From: Salinarchaeum sp. IM2453
GTDB lineage: Archaea; Halobacteriota; Halobacteria; Halobacteriales; Salinarchaeaceae
Direction of reading: 5' to 3'
Assembly: GCF_019693215.1 (NCBI RefSeq)
Contig: NZ_CP081183.1
Coordinates: 871,226 to 935,225 of the forward strand
Length of the DNA stretch: 64,000 nt
Part shown: positions 27,818 to 35,768 of the stretch, in pieces
Layout: each line of letters begins with the position of its first letter
How positions within the stretch are numbered: the stretch's first letter is position 1
Notes under the pieces: generated by a model
What the model was told of the DNA's origin: nothing
Seen by the model: only the letters and a program-made list of their open reading frames with translations
Database searches by the model: none
Position numbers and translations under genes: made by a program

Positions 27818-28267
27818 ATGGTTGACATCGAATCGTTCATCAAGCCGTCTGAAAGATCCTTGCGGTGGCTTGCGTTATTTGTTGCATACGTGCTCGTGTT
27901 TTTGTTTGCGATCGGCATCATTGATCTATTAATTGAGATGTATAGCGTGTTTGCGTCAGGGGATTTCACTGACCCAATAGCGATTATTGAGTTGATAGAG
28001 ATTGTCCTCTTGCTTCTGATCATTCTGGAAGTGCATCGAACACTTATTGCAATCGTGCGGGAAGAGCCAGTAGTACGAATTATTATTGGTGTGGCCATTA
28101 TCGCGATTGCTCGGCAGGTCATTAGTTTCCGTGTCGAGGATTTTGCAACAGCGAATGAAGCACTTGTTTCCGCAGCAGCATTAATCGGACTGCTCATCGT
28201 ATTGATTGGCGGATATTTCATGGTTCGCTATCTCGAAGTATCTTCGCCGCACGAAAGAGAACGGTAG
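27818..28267 (+). CDS. PsiE-like membrane protein
   Basis: 149 residues with four hydrophobic segments (about 17-39, 57-77, 88-105, 118-139) and the basic N-terminus IKPSERSLRW. The pattern, including the LEVHRTLIAIVREEPVVRIIIGV stretch between helices two and three, matches the phosphate-starvation-inducible PsiE family. The function is not known even in bacteria. I prefer ATG 27818 to the GTG one codon earlier because a TTTTTATA box is about 27 nt upstream. No Pho-type motif was seen here. Confidence 0.7.
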   Translation: MVDIESFIKPSERSLRWLALFVAYVLVFLFAIGIIDLLIEMYSVFASGDFTDPIAIIELIEIVLLLLIILEVHRTLIAIVREEPVVRIIIGVAIIAIARQVISFRVEDFATANEALVSAAALIGLLIVLIGGYFMVRYLEVSSPHERER

Positions 28268-28305
28268 TACGGGTTCTGCCCAAAACAGGCAACACATTAA
28301 TTAGA

Positions 28306-28725
28306 TTATTCTTCAATTTCCTGTGACCATTCATCACCAGCACGAAGAATGAAGATCACAAATGCGACAATGAATGTAAGCAACGCGACAACTGGGCTCA
28401 AGATTATTGATGCTGTCGTAACCTGGAGCAGCAACCCAGTCACAACAATGCCAACAATTCCGCCGCCAAGTGTACTAAACGCATAGTCCCAGAACATCTC
28501 AGACCCTTCTCGTTTAGCATAATATCCAGAAGAGTCGAATCCTTTCATCATAAGAGCAATAATCGTCAGCATTGTAGGCATCGCAACAGCAATACCGAAG
28601 GACTGGGCAAATCGGTTGGCATCAGTTTCTGTGGCAGCACCGGTCAATACAATCGTAATCACCACTGCTGCAAGAAACCCAGCGACGATAATCGCACCAG
28701 CAACAGCGAGTGGATTATTCCTCAT
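28306..28725 (-). CDS. four-helix membrane protein, unknown function
   Basis: 139 residues with hydrophobic segments at about 6-29, 42-61, 80-101 and 104-127, ending in an acidic tail DEWSQEIEE. The segment KGFDSSGYYAKREGSEMF between helices two and three is hydrophilic and could be a conserved loop. I do not recognise the family beyond a typical haloarchaeal membrane protein. It is convergent with the PsiE-like gene and stands alone. Confidence 0.65.
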   Translation of the reverse strand: MRNNPLAVAGAIIVAGFLAAVVITIVLTGAATETDANRFAQSFGIAVAMPTMLTIIALMMKGFDSSGYYAKREGSEMFWDYAFSTLGGGIVGIVVTGLLLQVTTASIILSPVVALLTFIVAFVIFILRAGDEWSQEIEE

Positions 28726-28851
28726 ATGTGGTTTCTTGCTTAGCAGTTACATAAGCGACCCGAAACAGTCTGCACTACGAGTTGGTATACACGTTCAATT
28801 GGAAACTACAGACTACAAATCGGCCTACTTGAGTTAGAACCTGAGATGTGA

Positions 28852-29301
28852 TTACTGATCGGGGAGTTCTTTAACGATTGTGATCGGGATACGTGTGAGC
28901 CGGGCAACACGCTCACTAACACTACCGAGTAATCGTCGGTACTCTCCAGATTGTTGTTTCGATCCAAGCACAGCAAGTTCAATGTCATTGTTATCAATGT
29001 ATTCAACAATAGCTTCATGCGGAATTCCGTCGCGGATAGCAGTCTCAACATTAACATCAGCAGACTGAGCCTGTTCTTTAACGCTAGCGAGAGCTTCTTC
29101 GCCCTCTTCTCGAAGCGTTTGTTCTACGCCTTCAGATTCATGAACAAATTCATCACCGGTGTAGGCACCATAGATACTTTCGTCAACGACATATAGAAGA
29201 TGCAAATCAGCATCATACCGCTTAGCAGCGTCAATGGCGTGTTCAATCGCATTTCGTGTATTGTCTGTTCCATCCGTTGGAAGCAAAATCCGATCGTACA
29301 T
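28852..29301 (-). CDS. universal stress protein (UspA family)
   Basis: 149 residues, one Usp domain. MYDRILLPTDGTDNTRNAIEHA opens the nucleotide-binding fold; the ATP-type loop appears late as LGSVSERVARLTRIPITIV, although the preceding residues are GSKQQSGEYRRLL rather than the canonical GxGGxxx(S/T). Haloarchaea carry many paralogues; a second is at 56777. Role in general stress is known only broadly. It stands alone. Confidence 0.9.
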   Translation of the reverse strand: MYDRILLPTDGTDNTRNAIEHAIDAAKRYDADLHLLYVVDESIYGAYTGDEFVHESEGVEQTLREEGEEALASVKEQAQSADVNVETAIRDGIPHEAIVEYIDNNDIELAVLGSKQQSGEYRRLLGSVSERVARLTRIPITIVKELPDQ

Positions 29302-29352
29302 AGTAGATAATTACTCTCCACAGTTATAATTCCACACGTTGAGAAAGGGGGC

Positions 29353-29609
29353 ATGATTCCAGAGAAAACTCCTCGGGGAGAACGTGTGTGACGGCCTCCA
29401 GCTCGAAGATATACGGAATTAGGTGCGAGACGATCACACAGGAAGACGGACAAGTCGTTGACCTATAGGACCTAGATCACCCGCATCTCAAAGACGGCGA
29501 GACGTTCATCCTTGATCTTATGACACTGTTCGTTCTCCGGTCGGAGCAATGGCAGACGAACAATAATCGGCAAGGATTCCGAAGTTTTCCGGACGGTCAA
29601 ACTGAATAA
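29353..29609 (+). pseudogene. decayed small gene, family unrecognised
   Basis: A readable frame starts at ATG 29353 (IPEKTPRGERV) and stops after 13 codons. A different frame continues from 29391 (SSKIYGIRCETITQEDG), has an in-frame TAG at 29466-29468, then reads DLDHPHLKDGETFILDL and LRSEQWQTNNNRQGF before TAA 29607-29609. Composition is protein-like, so one frameshift and one stop mutation in a former gene of about 85 codons is the best reading. The parent family is unknown. It sits between a Usp gene and tRNA-Leu, a common place for insertion debris. Confidence 0.4.
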
Positions 29610-29684
29610 AGTGGATCATAATGCCAACAACTGTTAATGCGAATCCGTAACCCACTTAGATAAGACGGCTATATTTTAATGTGA

Positions 29685-29769
29685 GCGAGGGTAGCCGAGC
29701 CAGGTCAAAGGCGGTGGGCTTAAGACCCGCTCCCGTAGGGGTCCGAGGGTTCGAATCCCTCCCCTCGCA
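29685..29769 (+). tRNA. tRNA-Leu (anticodon UAA)
   Basis: Acceptor GCGAGGG pairs with CCCTCGC, discriminator A at 29769. The D arm is GCCGAGCC...GGC, the anticodon stem GTGGG/CCCGC has loop CTTAAGA with anticodon TAA at 29721-29723. A long variable arm (CTCCCGTAGGGGTC) and T arm GAGGG-TTCGAAT-CCCTC complete a type II tRNA. CCA is not encoded, as usual in archaea. No intron. Confidence 0.96.
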
Positions 29770-29796
29770 TATATCCAATTTTACTAAGTTAACTTT

Positions 29797-29857
29797 TGCA
29801 GGCAAAGTCTCAACCTCACGGAGCGACTGAGGAGAACGACTATTAAGAATGGTTCAC
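29797..29857 (-). repeat. decayed orphan IS end, type A, reverse orientation
   Basis: TTTTGCAGGCAAAGTC, then CCTCACGGAGCGACTGAGG, ending about GGTTCAC. It matches the better preserved copy at 59551 (TTTTGCAGGCTACGTC, CCTCAAGGAGCGACC) including the flanking TTAACTTTTGC. It lies just downstream of tRNA-Leu. Confidence 0.45.
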
Positions 29858-29952
29858 AGAAGGATCAAGGCGGATGTCACGGGGCCTGACCCGAAGCCAT
29901 TGACTGTTCCAGCAGTGCGGTTGAAGTTTATGCAGCAGTAATAGAGATTACT

Positions 29953-30462
29953 GTGAGTCAAATTGAAGATCGTCTTCGGAATGCACTCAGCCGGCATGAT
30001 AAATTTCGTAGTCAGAACTCCGGATACGAGTACACAGGGACAGCATTCGATGTAACAGCCATAGTTCGGGATGGCGAATGTCAAGTCCGAGTGGTGCTTC
30101 CAGAGCTTGACACGGTAGTTCAGAATGAAACAGTGCCAGATGTTGTTAGATCTGGGTGGAGAGACACGCTTGATCGTCGACTGAAAGATGGACCGAAAGC
30201 AGCTGGACTCCAAGGGGATATTGAGTACACGTTAGAGGAAAAAGATACAGTAGTAATAGCTAGATATACATTTACACCAAAATCGCCGGGGGTAATCGGA
30301 GAAGAAGTAAGTGCAATCGCAACGTTTGTCGAAGGAACATATGTACAAGGGATTATTCCAGGATACGAGTATGATGAGCCAGTTACTGGACTAATACAGC
30401 AGGCAGGAGAGCAAGCCGGAAGTGACGAAATTGATCCAGAAAAAGGAGGAATGCCGCTTTGA
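29953..30462 (+). CDS. DUF5813-like haloarchaeal protein
   Basis: 169 residues from a GTG. The sequence has no membrane segment or known catalytic motif. Conserved-looking features are the opening IEDRLRNALSRHDKF, a beta-rich middle (VRDGECQVRVVLPELDTVV) and the end GYEYDEPVTGLIQQAGEQ. Length and this opening recall DUF5813, a haloarchaea-specific family of unknown function; I am not certain of the number. It is convergent with tmk. Confidence 0.6.
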   Translation: MSQIEDRLRNALSRHDKFRSQNSGYEYTGTAFDVTAIVRDGECQVRVVLPELDTVVQNETVPDVVRSGWRDTLDRRLKDGPKAAGLQGDIEYTLEEKDTVVIARYTFTPKSPGVIGEEVSAIATFVEGTYVQGIIPGYEYDEPVTGLIQQAGEQAGSDEIDPEKGGMPL

Positions 30463-30532
30463 GCCCTTCTTCCTTCAAAGTACTTCGGAGCACTTGATTC
30501 ATTTTAGAGGCAGAAGAAGGAAGATCAGTTTA

Positions 30533-31111
30533 TCAACTGAAGCTCTCAATGGCGTTGATGCTTTCAGAAAGAACTGACTCTGGTGACTGTGTCGCGTCAA
30601 TCACAGCAAATCGGTCGGGATCTTTGTTGATCACCTGCTGATAGTTATCATAGACGGATTGAAGGAATTGTATTTGTTCGAATTTATTTGCCTGATCACT
30701 TCGTTGAACAGCTACTTCTGGAGGGAGATCAAGATAGATTGTCAGATCAGGAACACGAGTAAACGGCTCATGTATCGTCTTGATGTATTCAAGAGGCGAA
30801 GAAAGTTGATCAGAAAGTGTGGCTGCCTGATATGCATATCGTGAGTCAGCGTATCGGTCAGAGATGACCAACTTTCCTTCTTCCAAGGCAGGTTCAATAA
30901 CAGAAGCTAGATGGTCGGCATGATCAGCAGTGTATAGAAACAACTCTGCAAGCGAATCAGCGTTATCAGCCGAGATCGACTTCCTAACTGCATCTCCATA
31001 CCAAGAGTTTGTCGGCTCACGGGTAAAAACAGCATCTGGGAACTCTGATTGAAGTTGTTTGCACAGGGTGGTTTTGCCGCTGCCATCAATTCCTTCGAGT
31101 GTCACGAGCAT
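30533..31111 (-). CDS. tmk: thymidylate kinase
   Basis: 192 residues, typical length. The P-loop is [10 protein letters not shown] at residues 6-15, TREPT marks the DRX/TREP region, and [12 protein letters not shown] is the lid-proximal DRY motif. It phosphorylates dTMP to dTDP in dTTP synthesis. The start is fixed by the P-loop six residues in. About 600 bp of gene-free, partly degenerate sequence lies upstream. Confidence 0.94.
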   Translation of the reverse strand: MLVTLEGIDGSGKTTLCKQLQSEFPDAVFTREPTNSWYGDAVRKSISADNADSLAELFLYTADHADHLASVIEPALEEGKLVISDRYADSRYAYQAATLSDQLSSPLEYIKTIHEPFTRVPDLTIYLDLPPEVAVQRSDQANKFEQIQFLQSVYDNYQQVINKDPDRFAVIDATQSPESVLSESINAIESFS

Positions 31112-31722
31112 TATCGTAGTCTCAAGCGGGGAGTTACCTACATTTGTCGTTCAGGTCGGAACAGGCGACAGTCAAAGAGAATGAGTTAATAACGGAGCGT
31201 GTGCAGGCGGCATAACGGGTGTTGGTAATACGATTTCTTTATTCAGCCGCACCGCTGTATTTTTCTCACCCGATTCATCCTCATTCTATTGTTCTATTGG
31301 TGGCAGTTAGTCGTTACTTCTCTGATTCCTGATACTGTTCGCGAGGGGCTTCAGCCGCAGTTCTCCGAAGCCGTATCCGGAGTGGGACCCGATTCGTTGG
31401 AGGCCGTTCTTCGCGGTCTCGACCGGACGGTCGTCGAGGTACTTCACAACCTGCAAAGACGGCGGGTATGCGACGGCGAGCGAGTTGATCTGAAGGTCAG
31501 CTTGACTGTCTTCTTATGTGTGTACGGACGGCGGTATTCCTCTTGTTCTGAGCCCTTCTGATACCGACCAGGGCTTGGAAGCACTACTGAATAGAATAGG
31601 CGTGTTTTCAACGACTGATAAGGCGACTGTTCTAGGGCTTGACCCGGGTAAGTTCACTGTTCGATAGTGTCTCAGAAGTTATCCGCTAAAATTGAAGCCA
31701 ATTCTAACGGTTGGCCGTGGGA
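31112..31722. other. degenerate region with raised GC and an IS-end remnant
   Basis: About 610 bases between tmk and the DoxX gene. From about 31330 to 31520 the GC content is clearly above its neighbours, and an open frame (31289-31561) reads PDTVREGLQPQFSEAVSG and LEAVLRGLDRTVVEVLHNLQ, which looks protein-like but matches nothing I know and lacks a sound start. CAGCCGCACCGCTG at about 31244 recalls segments near 21640 and 49970, and a type E end lies at 31631. Probably debris of one or more insertions. Confidence 0.45.
31631..31660 (-). repeat. truncated orphan tnpB-type right end, type E
   Basis: On the minus strand it reads GTGAACTTACCCGGGTCAAG then CCCTAG, matching the first 25-30 bases of the type E end at 4958. 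The distal part is missing. It marks the right side of the degenerate block 31289-31660. Confidence 0.5.
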
Positions 31723-32127
31723 TTATTCTCTTTGGGATTGATAAGCACGATGCAAAAACGCAATAGCACCACCAAGCATAGCAAGATTACCGAAGAACGC
31801 AAGACGATCACCTTTCGGGCCATCCTCAGCGTTCCAGAAATCATGCATAGTGGGAGTAACTGTCAGTAAAAATGCAACAGCGGCACCAGTTGCAAGTCGA
31901 GGAAGTCGCCAGAGAGCAATGCCCAAACCAGCAAATACCATCATGCCAGATGCAAATGGGGCAAAAAGTTCGGGAACCGGAACACCTTCTGAGCGAGCAT
32001 ATTCCACAGTATCATCCATGTCACGGAAGTCTTCAGATGCTTGGAAAGCTAGACCTGCTCCAAATAAGACCCGACCAAGCCGATAAAGATGTCCGGTGGT
32101 TGTTTCAGTGTCTGTTTGTTCTTCCAT
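31723..32127 (-). CDS. DoxX-like membrane protein
   Basis: 134 residues. Four hydrophobic segments with the DoxX-type opening LYRLGRVLFGAGLAFQASEDF, then the FAPFASGMMVFAGLGIALW helix and VTPTMHDFWN, followed by FFGNLAMLGGAIAFL. The arrangement TMHDFWN near helix three is typical for DoxX/SURF4-like proteins. Roles range from quinone-linked oxidoreductase subunits to unknown. It is divergent from the HTH gene at 32287. Confidence 0.78.
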   Translation of the reverse strand: MEEQTDTETTTGHLYRLGRVLFGAGLAFQASEDFRDMDDTVEYARSEGVPVPELFAPFASGMMVFAGLGIALWRLPRLATGAAVAFLLTVTPTMHDFWNAEDGPKGDRLAFFGNLAMLGGAIAFLHRAYQSQRE

Positions 32128-32286
32128 AATCGTTTTTCTAATCGAATACTGATAAGCAAGATGGTTAGATTTACCAGATGTATTGAACCGATGCGAGGGT
32201 AATACAGCGCAGGAGGTCTGGGTGGTTACACAGCATAGCTATCGAGAGAAATCGTTCTAACCTTCAGATAGTCAAATAATAACAAA

Positions 32287-32700
32287 ATGAACAACAACAA
32301 TCCACGTAACCAGGATAACACTGGTGTGCAAGACCGGAGAGTACTCCAAGTCCAAGTTTCTCTCACGAGAGACCTCGATAGGGAGACGATCTTACCTGAA
32401 AGAGAACGGGCAGAAAACGCTGACAACTCTATTGTTTTTGAGACAACAGATAAACTGCGAGAGGTCCTTACGCCACCGAGAATGGAGATTGTTTATGCGT
32501 TAGTTGAAGCCGATCAACCAATATACATCAAAACATTAGCAGAGAACCTTGATCGGAGCATAGGATCAGTACGTAATGACATTGAGTTGCTTTCAGACCG
32601 GGAAGTAATCCGTGTTGTGAAAGATGATGGAATATACAAACCATACCTCCCATATGATAAAGTTCAAGTCGATATCGACTTTCCTGTTGTGAAGGCATAA
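32287..32700 (+). CDS. HVO_A0114-type winged-helix DNA-binding protein
   Basis: 137 residues. A disordered N-terminus leads to EVLTPPRMEIVYALVEADQP, then an HTH with recognition helix LDRSIGSVRNDIELLSDREV and wing VIRVVKDDGIYKPYLPYDKV. The PPRMEI stretch and C-terminal PVV are typical of a haloarchaeal putative DNA-binding family that often accompanies mobile or toxin-antitoxin regions. No partner gene is adjacent; the next 300 bp hold IS debris. A TATA-like TCAAATAATAAC lies 12-20 nt before the ATG. Confidence 0.7.
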   Translation: MNNNNPRNQDNTGVQDRRVLQVQVSLTRDLDRETILPERERAENADNSIVFETTDKLREVLTPPRMEIVYALVEADQPIYIKTLAENLDRSIGSVRNDIELLSDREVIRVVKDDGIYKPYLPYDKVQVDIDFPVVKA

Positions 32701-32883
32701 TACTAAGAGTTTATTCAGACCACAGGAAGTGTCTATGAAGCCATCAACTACCGAGCCTACTCGGTTCTATCGGTCGTTCCGTGAAGACAAGCGTAGCACT
32801 CATACCACACCGCTAACGAAACCCCTTTTGACTCCCTCCAACGGTTGAATCCAGAGAATTCCTCTATGGGAAATCTAGCCAAT

Positions 32884-32931
32884 TGACATCCTCCCGGCGC
32901 TGAAGCGCGAGGCGTTCGCCTCGAAACTTCC
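32884..32931 (+). repeat. orphan IS end, type F
   Basis: TTGACATCCTCCC, then the hairpin GGCGC-TGAA-GCGC(G), then GAGGCGTTCGCCTCG forming a second hairpin (GAGGCG/CGCCTC). The TTGAC-TCCTC...CTGAAG layout is that of haloarchaeal IS200/IS605-type ends. Related pieces are at 49669, 49934 and 50195. It lies in a 300-base gene-free stretch (32701-33002) otherwise empty. Confidence 0.5.
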
Positions 32932-33002
32932 GTAAAATAGATGTTATCGAGTAAAGGATCGAGACACACATTGATCATGATGGAAAAGTCGTACTATACT
33001 TT

Positions 33003-33434
33003 ATGAAGGGGACATATGCGTTGCTGATCAGGTTGCCGGAAAGGACGACTGTAAAAATAGGAGCACTTGGAGAGATAACGTTCAATGATGGTTGGTACGT
33101 ATACTCAGGAAGTGCATTTGGACCAGGAGGATTTTCTCGAATTGATCGTCATAAGGAGCTAGCGAACGGTAACAAAAACACCCGTCACTGGCACATCGAC
33201 TACTTTCTCGGAGACACAGAGGCTATAATTACTACGGTGTTTAGAACCCCAGAAAAAGATATTGAGTGTAACGTTGCACAGGGTCTACCTGGAACGCGAG
33301 TAGCAGAATTTGGTGCGTCAGACTGCAATTGTGCGTCACATATGATCCATCATACGAAAAGAGAAAGACTGGCCAGTGTATTGCGTAAGGCGCACGAGAC
33401 AGTTCAAAAAGAGGCGAACGTTAATCAGCGATAA
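33003..33434 (+). CDS. GIY-YIG nuclease-like protein (DUF123)
   Basis: 143 residues. The opening GTYALLIRLPERTTVKIG and GWYVYSGSAFGPGGFSRIDRH give the degenerate GIY-YIG core seen in DUF123 proteins. RHWHIDYF carries conserved histidines, and the C-terminal CNVAQGLPG...GASDCNC...H has the cysteine pattern of the family, possibly a metal site. DUF123 is related to the nuclease tail of some endonuclease III/V proteins. Nuclease activity is inferred, not shown. Its 3' end overlaps carA by 14 bp tail to tail. Confidence 0.85.
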   Translation: MKGTYALLIRLPERTTVKIGALGEITFNDGWYVYSGSAFGPGGFSRIDRHKELANGNKNTRHWHIDYFLGDTEAIITTVFRTPEKDIECNVAQGLPGTRVAEFGASDCNCASHMIHHTKRERLASVLRKAHETVQKEANVNQR

Positions 33435-34494
33435 CTGGGGATTTGTCTTCAGTTACCATTTCTAAAACTTCATCGAAGAAGTCCAGAGAATCATTTGGTC
33501 CTGGATTGGCTTCTGGATGATACTGACGGGTAATAATGTCGTATTCAGCACTGTCCAAGCCCTCTGACGTTCCGTCATTAACGTTAAGCTGAGTGACAGA
33601 AAGGATCTCTCCAGGATCAGAGACGGCATAACCGTGATTTTGTGTAGTCATAACGACTCGATCAGTTCGAAGGTCACGAACCGGTTGGTTTACACCACGA
33701 TGGCCAAAGTCCATCTTTGTTGTGTCGCCACCAAGTGCATTAGCGACAACCTGTTGTCCGAGACAGATACCAGCAATCGGCATTTCCCCAAGGAACTGTT
33801 CGACGAGGGACTCAGCTGTCTCGAAATTCTCTGGATCACCAGGTCCATTCGAGACGAAAAGGAGATCAGGATCTACGGCCGAAATATCGGCAGCTGTGGC
33901 ATCATGTGGGAACATTTCGACAGTCGCATCTCGTTCAACAAGTGAATCGATGATTGATCCTTTCGCTCCACAGTCAATAAAGCCAACAGTAGGTCCGGAT
34001 CCTGATTCGTTGTGTGTTACATGTTGTTCGATACTGACCTTTGATCCGATATCAGTGTGCTCGCTCATTTCTTTGCAAGCATCTAGCTGCTCAAGTGCAT
34101 CCTCTTCGGTTACATCCTCACCAACGGCAATACCACACTGCATTGCTCCCTCCTCTCGGATATCAATCACGAGGTCTCTGGTGTCAAGCTGATCGACAGC
34201 AGGGACGCCTTCATCAGAGAGCCATTCAACGATTTCATCCGTAAGCTCTCTGGCAATAACACCAGATGGATGCACCCGATCAGATTCAAAGCGACTCTCT
34301 CGAACCCCGTAGTTACCGATCAGAGGATACGAAAAGGTTAGGATCTGCTCTTCATATGATGGATCTGTCAGACTTTCCTCGTAGCCAGTATATGCAGTCG
34401 TGAAAACAAGCTCTCCCGGAGTCGTTCCAGGAACACGGCCACGCCCTTCTATAACATGGCCGCCTTCGACTGCCACGTACGCCTTGTACATCAT
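33421..34494 (-). CDS. carA: carbamoyl-phosphate synthase small subunit
   Basis: 357 residues. The N-terminal CarA domain starts KAYVAVEGGHVIEGRG and has VFTTAYTGYEESLTDPSY. The class I glutaminase domain has the nucleophile elbow GICLGQQ (Cys) and HPEANPGP (His-Glu). It supplies ammonia from glutamine to CarB for arginine and pyrimidine synthesis. carB is not in the neighbourhood. The open frame reaches 34779, overlapping the divergent gene; the paired ATGs at 34494/34491 are the sensible starts, with a TTTTAT box upstream of 34494. Confidence 0.93.
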   Translation of the reverse strand: MMYKAYVAVEGGHVIEGRGRVPGTTPGELVFTTAYTGYEESLTDPSYEEQILTFSYPLIGNYGVRESRFESDRVHPSGVIARELTDEIVEWLSDEGVPAVDQLDTRDLVIDIREEGAMQCGIAVGEDVTEEDALEQLDACKEMSEHTDIGSKVSIEQHVTHNESGSGPTVGFIDCGAKGSIIDSLVERDATVEMFPHDATAADISAVDPDLLFVSNGPGDPENFETAESLVEQFLGEMPIAGICLGQQVVANALGGDTTKMDFGHRGVNQPVRDLRTDRVVMTTQNHGYAVSDPGEILSVTQLNVNDGTSEGLDSAEYDIITRQYHPEANPGPNDSLDFFDEVLEMVTEDKSPVIAD

Positions 34495-34664
34495 CAGACT
34501 GGAAGGTTTATCCGGGGATAAAACTTGTCTTCTTCGCATGCTCAAACGACGGTCATAAACTTTGGAACAACACAAAAAGCAGATTATTTGCGGTAGTTTT
34601 CGCAACACAAAGGTAGGTATGCAGGTTTCGAAGGGAGTTTGTGGATAGGTCCCAATATGTAGAT

Positions 34665-35216
34665 ATGGAACATGAAAATATGCGTGAGAACGTTGTTGCG
34701 GTGGATGAAGACGATAACCCAACAGGAACGGTAAATCGATTAGAGGCACATACTGGAGATGGTATTCGTCATCGGGCATTTACCACGCTTATTTTCGACA
34801 AATCAGGCCGAATTCTTCTTGCACAGCGTAGTCCAGAAAAGCGGTTATGGGATGATCACTGGGATGGTACAGTCGCATCACATCCGGTAGAAGGCCAATC
34901 ACAGAAAGAAGCAACACGACAGCGACTGGCCGAAGAATTGGGCATTACAGAAGAGCAGTATGACAATGTGCGCATCACGGATGTATTCGAATATAAGCGG
35001 TATTTTGAAAATCAAGGAGTAGAGCACGAGGTGTGCACAGTTCTAAAAGTTACACTAGATGACACAACGATTGATCCTGATCCAGAGGAGGTTGCTGGGG
35101 TACTATGGGCACCGTATAAACGACTCTATGAGAATCCAAAGTGGTATCGGCAACTTGATTTATGCCCGTGGTTTGAGATTGCTGTTCGACGTGATACGCA
35201 AGACAGCGTCGAGTGA
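34665..35216 (+). CDS. idi: isopentenyl-diphosphate delta-isomerase, type 1
   Basis: 183 residues, Nudix fold. RHRAFTTLIFDKSGRILLAQRS is the family strand-loop, HWDGTVASHPVEGQS carries the active Cys-equivalent region (here the TVASHP stretch), and ATRQRLAEELG is the Nudix helix. It interconverts IPP and DMAPP for archaeal lipid synthesis. The frame is open from GTG 34641; ATG 34665 and ATG 34680 are alternatives. I chose 34665 because it leaves the usual short lead before VVAVDEDDN; promoter position does not decide. Confidence 0.86.
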   Translation: MEHENMRENVVAVDEDDNPTGTVNRLEAHTGDGIRHRAFTTLIFDKSGRILLAQRSPEKRLWDDHWDGTVASHPVEGQSQKEATRQRLAEELGITEEQYDNVRITDVFEYKRYFENQGVEHEVCTVLKVTLDDTTIDPDPEEVAGVLWAPYKRLYENPKWYRQLDLCPWFEIAVRRDTQDSVE

Positions 35217-35250
35217 CGGTATATCCAAACATTGAAACGATTATTGGGTA

Positions 35251-35637
35251 TTACAGAGGATCCTCACTGAGATACACATTATAAGCCAACAAAACTAACA
35301 GCAGGCTGAGAAATACTGAAAATATTGCTATTAGAATATCAACACTGGATGTGCTGCCAGCAATTACTGAAGGGAGATATAGCAGAGGCAAAATGGGGAC
35401 AAGAAGTAGGTATGTGAGGCTAGCAAGGATAGACCAAGAGATTGTGTGTGATCCAATTGGAAATGTTTGGTTAGTACTAACAGCTATTGCAGAAATTCCT
35501 GATCCAAGAAGAAAGATACCAGCAGTAAAAGTTGTCATCGTAGTATAGTAGCCAGCGACGATTCCCGCACTGCCGAACACCACTCCAAAGATTCCCCACC
35601 ACAGAAAATATCGCTGGCGCATATCGATAAGTATCAT
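35251..35637 (-). CDS. four-helix membrane protein, unknown function
   Basis: 128 residues: hydrophobic segments at about 10-30, 35-52, 66-90 and 99-120 with very short loops and a C-terminal NVYLSEDPL. No motif beyond membrane topology. ATG 35637 is about 23 nt after a GATAAAC box; an inner ATG at 35622 is also possible. It is convergent with idi and divergent from cofH. No family recognised. Confidence 0.6.
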   Translation of the reverse strand: MILIDMRQRYFLWWGIFGVVFGSAGIVAGYYTTMTTFTAGIFLLGSGISAIAVSTNQTFPIGSHTISWSILASLTYLLLVPILPLLYLPSVIAGSTSSVDILIAIFSVFLSLLLVLLAYNVYLSEDPL

Positions 35638-35768
35638 GTGGAAGCGTTTGTCTGTTTATCATTTGACCTCAAGATAATTGCTGCCACTATCAAGGGAAAT
35701 ATAAATGAAATTGAGGAACGTTGCCGGTTTCTTGCTGGTTTTAATCCCCTAACACTTTCGTTGTGCCA

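Noticed and set aside
30465-30530. CTTCTTCCTTC / GAAGAAGGAAG pair between convergent genes as a terminator
   Set aside because: The two arms are direct purine/pyrimidine tracts that pair only over short parts, so a stable hairpin is doubtful.
31289-31561. 90-codon open frame as an intact gene
   Set aside because: No promoter at the right distance, no recognisable family, and it sits in a patchwork of IS debris. Kept only as part of a degenerate block.
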